A DNA stretch of 64,000 nucleotides from Siniperca chuatsi. Lineage: Eukaryota > Chordata > Actinopteri > Centrarchiformes > Sinipercidae. The position numbers and the translations under genes were made by a program. Below the pieces are notes generated by a model, which was given only the letters and a program-made list of their open reading frames with translations, did no database searches and was not told the DNA's origin. Shown here piece after piece: positions 49,001-64,000 of this stretch (position 1 is the stretch's first letter; every line of letters begins with the position of its first letter). The DNA lies in assembly GCF_020085105.1 (NCBI RefSeq), contig NC_058055.1:12242322-12306321 (forward strand), given 5' to 3'.

Positions 49001-50294
49001 GTTCACCGTTGTTGCAGTAATAGTTGGTTCAGCTTGTGGTCATTTTGAGTGTAAATATTTAGGATAATAAATATCGTCATACATGTACATCAGAAAATGA
49101 AAAAGAGCTTCAGCAAATATATGAAAATGAGCGGTTTATGTTTGTGCCATGAAACTCAAAAGGCACCTGAGTATCTGCAAAATAACCATATGAATGCAAA
49201 AACCCTCAGTGAACACGTCTTCAAACATCTGGCTTTTAGATGCATAGTATCACCTGCTCAGCTTGGAGTGTGACACAAACATGAGACGACACACTCATCC
49301 TCTAAACAACACGAGATCTGCCAGGCACGTTTGGTTTGGCAAGATAAATTAAAATATTTTAAACCTTTCCCTTGGTATTCTTCACCCTCTCGTACATACA
49401 GTATATTGAAAGAAAAACATATGGAGCCATATTGAGAACGTTGTCTTTATCCTGATGCCTTTGATGGCGTCTTTGTAACAAGGGGGGTTAAATAAAAAAA
49501 AGACAAGAACTAGTTAACTTAAACTGAATGGTTTATCTCGTACACTTAAGTATAAAGAGTACATAGTCTTTTTTTTTCTTTTACAGGTCAGACAGTCTCT
49601 TTATGAGATCCGTGATGGATGGACATTTGCTTAAATCACACCTCACCAGTGACCAGAGATAATCATCAAACAAGCAAATTTAGATTCTACTAAATATATT
49701 CCCTTGGAGCCAGATTTACAAAACCTTCTGAAGATACAAAATGATAAGAGCTTAATGTTAAGAGAACCCAATATGCTTAAAATACAGTAACTTAATTCAT
49801 TTCTTGAGCTTCCCTCTAAAATAAAATAATCACAGGAATTAATTTATATCTTTTGGTGCATGTTCTTCACTACAATGTGGTGAATTGGCAAATAGTTTAA
49901 TATTCTTATGAAAAATATAATAAATATGGGACAGAATTTCATGAGGCTATTGTATTACTGTGACAAATGCAATCAAGGTTTTGAACACCAAAAAAATTCG
50001 AAGATTACCCAACTTACATTTCCCTCTCTAAGGCTTTGTGTTTACTGTGATAATTTATGTAGCACTGATAACTTTCAAGTCCAAGATATCTTTGACTGTG
50101 CCTGCATACAGTGTTATTCTCAGAACTTCTTTGTGAATATGGTCTCTGTTGTTAAAATGGAATTAAATTACTTCTTGATGCTTTAAGCTCTGGGTCTGAG
50201 GCACTACTTTATGGTACATTTTATGATGTGTGCGTATATGTGAGGGGCAAGGGGGTTAATATATAATAGGGTGGATGAGGTGATGAAAAAAAAT
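46042..50294. other. Spacer between the pdha1 pseudogene and pdha1
   Basis: About 4.2 kb of AT-rich sequence. I find no copies of pdha1 exons 1-6. Two adjacent open stretches (47845-48036 and 48038-48253, plus strand, different frames) look mildly protein-like but match no family I know. The right end must be the pdha1 3' UTR. No convincing AATAAA lies within 300 bases of its stop. Confidence 0.55.
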
Positions 50295-57106
<6,812 letters not shown>

Positions 57107-57295
57107 CTTCCCTGAGCTAACGCACCACAGTCGCTGCACCGCACGGCTCTGTCCTTCTGTCAAGCTCTGTACTTCCGGCTCCGCTCACTCTTCTTCTTCT
57201 CTGGCTTCAATAACGGCAGCAAACACGCTACTGCCACCACTTCTCCTCTGGTCTGAAGTTTTCAATGATTCTTGTGACAGTTTGAATTAATGACC

Positions 57296-57414
57296 TTGTT
57301 TATTGTGTAGTTGTGTTGATTCTGTTTTTGTTTGTGTTCTTTTGAATGTTCTTGTTCTCAGGTCTCTCTTGGAAAAGAGATCTTAATTTCAATGAGACTG
57401 CCTGATTAAAAAAC
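57296..57414 (+). mobile_element. LINE-type 3' tail near the pdha1 promoter
   Basis: GGTCTCTCTTGGAAAAGAGA followed by TCTTAATTTCAATGAGACTG and CCTGATTAAA is a remembered 3' terminus of a widespread fish LINE. It starts about 190 bases upstream of the pdha1 start codon, so it could border the promoter. Confidence 0.6.
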
Positions 57415-59235
57415 AGACAAATATGACAACACATGTATGAAAGAATAACTCATTTTTAAATTAAATAGAATACATAAATAATGTGGGTTTTTACGTTACA
57501 GGTCCTTTCACTTCACTTCACTTAATAACAATAAAATTAATAATAATAGTTATTGTAATTATTATTATAATAATGATGTTATTTTATTATTTCTGACCTA
57601 ACTAATACCGGATCCTACATACTGAACCAGTATGTAGGAAAGTACTGAAATGGCTTTCCCTTTGCCACAAACTGAGCTTGCACATTTGATGAGGGTGACA
57701 AAATACAGAAATTACCATAAAGCATTGTTATTACACCAAATAAGGAAAATATTATGTTTTATATGTTATGTGGGCAATGCATGAACAAATATTCTTTTTG
57801 TTTGCCACACAACATGGTGACTTTACTCATGTTTGGGTTCAATTAGATCCCAGAGAGGTCTAACTCCCTGTTAGACATCTAATGAACAGACTGTTATAAA
57901 ACTCCAATAACATTAATCCTGATAGACTTCTGGGCGGGGTAGAAAACAACTGCCAACACCAATCACAGATAGGCTATAGAGTATATGAAAATCCATTTTT
58001 ATTTAACCATGTTTTACAGCTGAGGTCTTTGACATCCAAAATACATGTAATGCTTAACTTTCAGTAGCGGGCTACTGAAACATGTATTCAATCCAAAATC
58101 ATGTTTATACAGAAAGTCTCACAAAATTAGGAAAAGTAATAAAACATTAAGATGATAAAACAATGTTAAGCAACTTTTTTCAGCTGTTAAAGACATTTGT
58201 GTTAACTAATTGTGAAAATTCTGCCAAAACTGGTGTAACTGAACATGAATATACCCAGTAGGTGTAACAGGTATTACACCATATTCTGTGACCTGATTAA
58301 TTTCAGAAATGATAAGGGCCTTGAGGTCACACCTGCTTTATTGCTTAATATTGAGGCTTGTCAAATTTTGTTTTAAAGCTTTACCTCAATTTATATTGGT
58401 GCATATTGTTAAATACATTTATCATCTGAGACACAATAAACCTGGGGTTGGAAGTTTTTCAACACAGGAGTACAAGTTGCTTTCTTGGGACCGCAGGCAA
58501 AATATAATAAAGCTGCTGTGTGTAGTCTGCAGTATGCACATTAGTTGATGGGCACTTGAAGACGATATTACATTCACTCAGTGGAAGAATGGGGAGGATA
58601 TTGGTGCCCACAGCTCATTTTTGCCCCAGGGCCCTAATCCAGCCATTATCACTGCAAAGGATTTTACCATGGTCAGATATTCTATTTTGATAGCTGTTAT
58701 CTAAAATGGTGAAAATATGTGACCCTATCTAAATCCAATGAGCAGATATGACTGAGCAGAAACTGGTACCCGGTATAGCCTCGATCTGTGTGTGCATCAC
58801 TAACCCATTAATTGGTTCGACCCATGAGTCTTTTGTTCCATCCACGGCTCTCTCAGATTGATCATTTTAAACATGACAACAGAAACGTTCAAATAGCAAC
58901 TGTATTTTTAACGTCATGTTCAGCAAAATGATGAAAATCTTTTTTGACAAGAGATTTACAAGTGAGAGGGACTAATCGAGATTTCTATCTATTCTAGCCT
59001 AACAACTGAAGTCTCAAATTAGACACTCGGATAACGCTACAGAGTATACCAACACCCCAAATTTGACAAGTTCCTTGTAGCATTTTTATCAGCCTGTGGG
59101 CATGGTAGGCTATGTGTTGTCCTTTCTCTGCCATTGTGTCAAACCACCAACGACATTTGGTTTGGACCTGTTTGAGCTGTGTGCAGAGTGGAAACCTCCT
59201 CCATCTACCGGTAATGTGTTAATAGCCTGTGCATA

Positions 59236-59244
59236 GGGGCGGGC
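59236..59244 (+). promoter_or_regulatory. GC box, putative map7d2 promoter
   Basis: GGGGCGGGC, an Sp1-type site, about 320 bases upstream of the map7d2 start codon and at the onset of a CpG-richer stretch. No TATA box is seen nearby. Confidence 0.5.
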
Positions 59245-59562
59245 TTACGCTGCGACGCACAGTGTGGTCGGTCGATAGTAAACTCGATTGTGTGCGCATC
59301 ACCATCATCTCCGCTCCAGTCCCAGCATCTCTCTCCTCCATCCACACAGCATTAACCTGTCCTGAACATCATCTCCAGCCTTCATAATGACCTTCAGGCC
59401 ATCTGGTTGATTGGTGTCCGGTTGTTTCTGTCCGCTGTGGCTGCGCTTATTGCTGCTGCTGTACAGGGAAACGGATACCTGCGCTGCATTGGCATCACTG
59501 CAGATTGTTTCGGGTGACAGCGCGGCCATACATTTTGGTGTATTCTGCCTGTGACATCTACC

Positions 59563-64000
<4,438 letters not shown>

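Larger units (their letters stand above)
57107..59562. other. Divergent spacer between pdha1 and map7d2
   Basis: Holds the promoters of both genes, which point away from each other. A LINE-like tail lies at about 57296-57414 and an AT-rich middle follows. GC content rises from about 59160, where a GC box (59236) precedes the map7d2 5' UTR. No other gene is supported. Confidence 0.65.

Overview
The window is vertebrate nuclear DNA, almost certainly from a ray-finned (teleost) fish. Genes are split into short exons with GT-AG introns, spacers are AT-rich with many CA/GT microsatellites, and the repeats are typical teleost families (Tc1/mariner, a hAT-like MITE, L2-, L1- and Rex1-type LINEs). 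I rebuilt gene models by hand, checking splice sites and reading phase at every junction. The order zfx, sat1, prdx4, pdha1, map7d2 matches a set of genes that lie together on human Xp22, so this looks like a conserved ancestral block.

Layout. 1-3.9 kb: spacer without a supported gene. 3.98-7.73 kb (+): zdhhc23, a DHHC palmitoyltransferase. 7.7-15.1 kb: repeat-rich spacer with degenerate tandem repeats, a hAT-like MITE and a rearranged Tc1 fragment. 15.17-16.85 kb (+): a secreted lipocalin of the ptgds type with a TATA box. 17.6-27.5 kb (-): zfx with a long 3' UTR, seven coding exons and a GC-rich promoter area. 28.8-31.7 kb (-): sat1, with an L2-type LINE filling its fourth intron. 32.5-33.7 kb: an L1-clade fragment and a scrap of prdx4 exon 2. 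33.8-36.6 kb (-): prdx4. 37.7-40.8 kb (-): a TOGARAM2-like gene with one TOG domain. 42.0-46.0 kb (-): a decayed tandem copy of pdha1 exons 7-11, interrupted by a Rex1-type LINE. 50.3-57.1 kb (-): intact pdha1. 59.6 kb to the end (+): the 5' part of map7d2, head to head with pdha1.

The genes do not form one pathway. They cover protein lipidation (zdhhc23), lipid transport (lipocalin), transcription (zfx), polyamine catabolism (sat1), ER redox control (prdx4), microtubule binding (TOGARAM2-like, map7d2) and entry of pyruvate into the TCA cycle (pdha1).

I found no exotic or wholly new system. The most unusual points are: zfx lacks the canonical eleventh zinc finger and has a low-complexity linker in its place; a partial pdha1 duplicate has lost its regulatory phosphorylation loop; the lipocalin lacks the PGDS catalytic cysteine; a LINE tail ends about 27 bases from a sat1 splice acceptor; two DNA transposon remnants end in inverted copies of their own ends; and there are three strong palindromes of unknown origin. 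All assignments are from reading the sequence; no search or alignment program was run.
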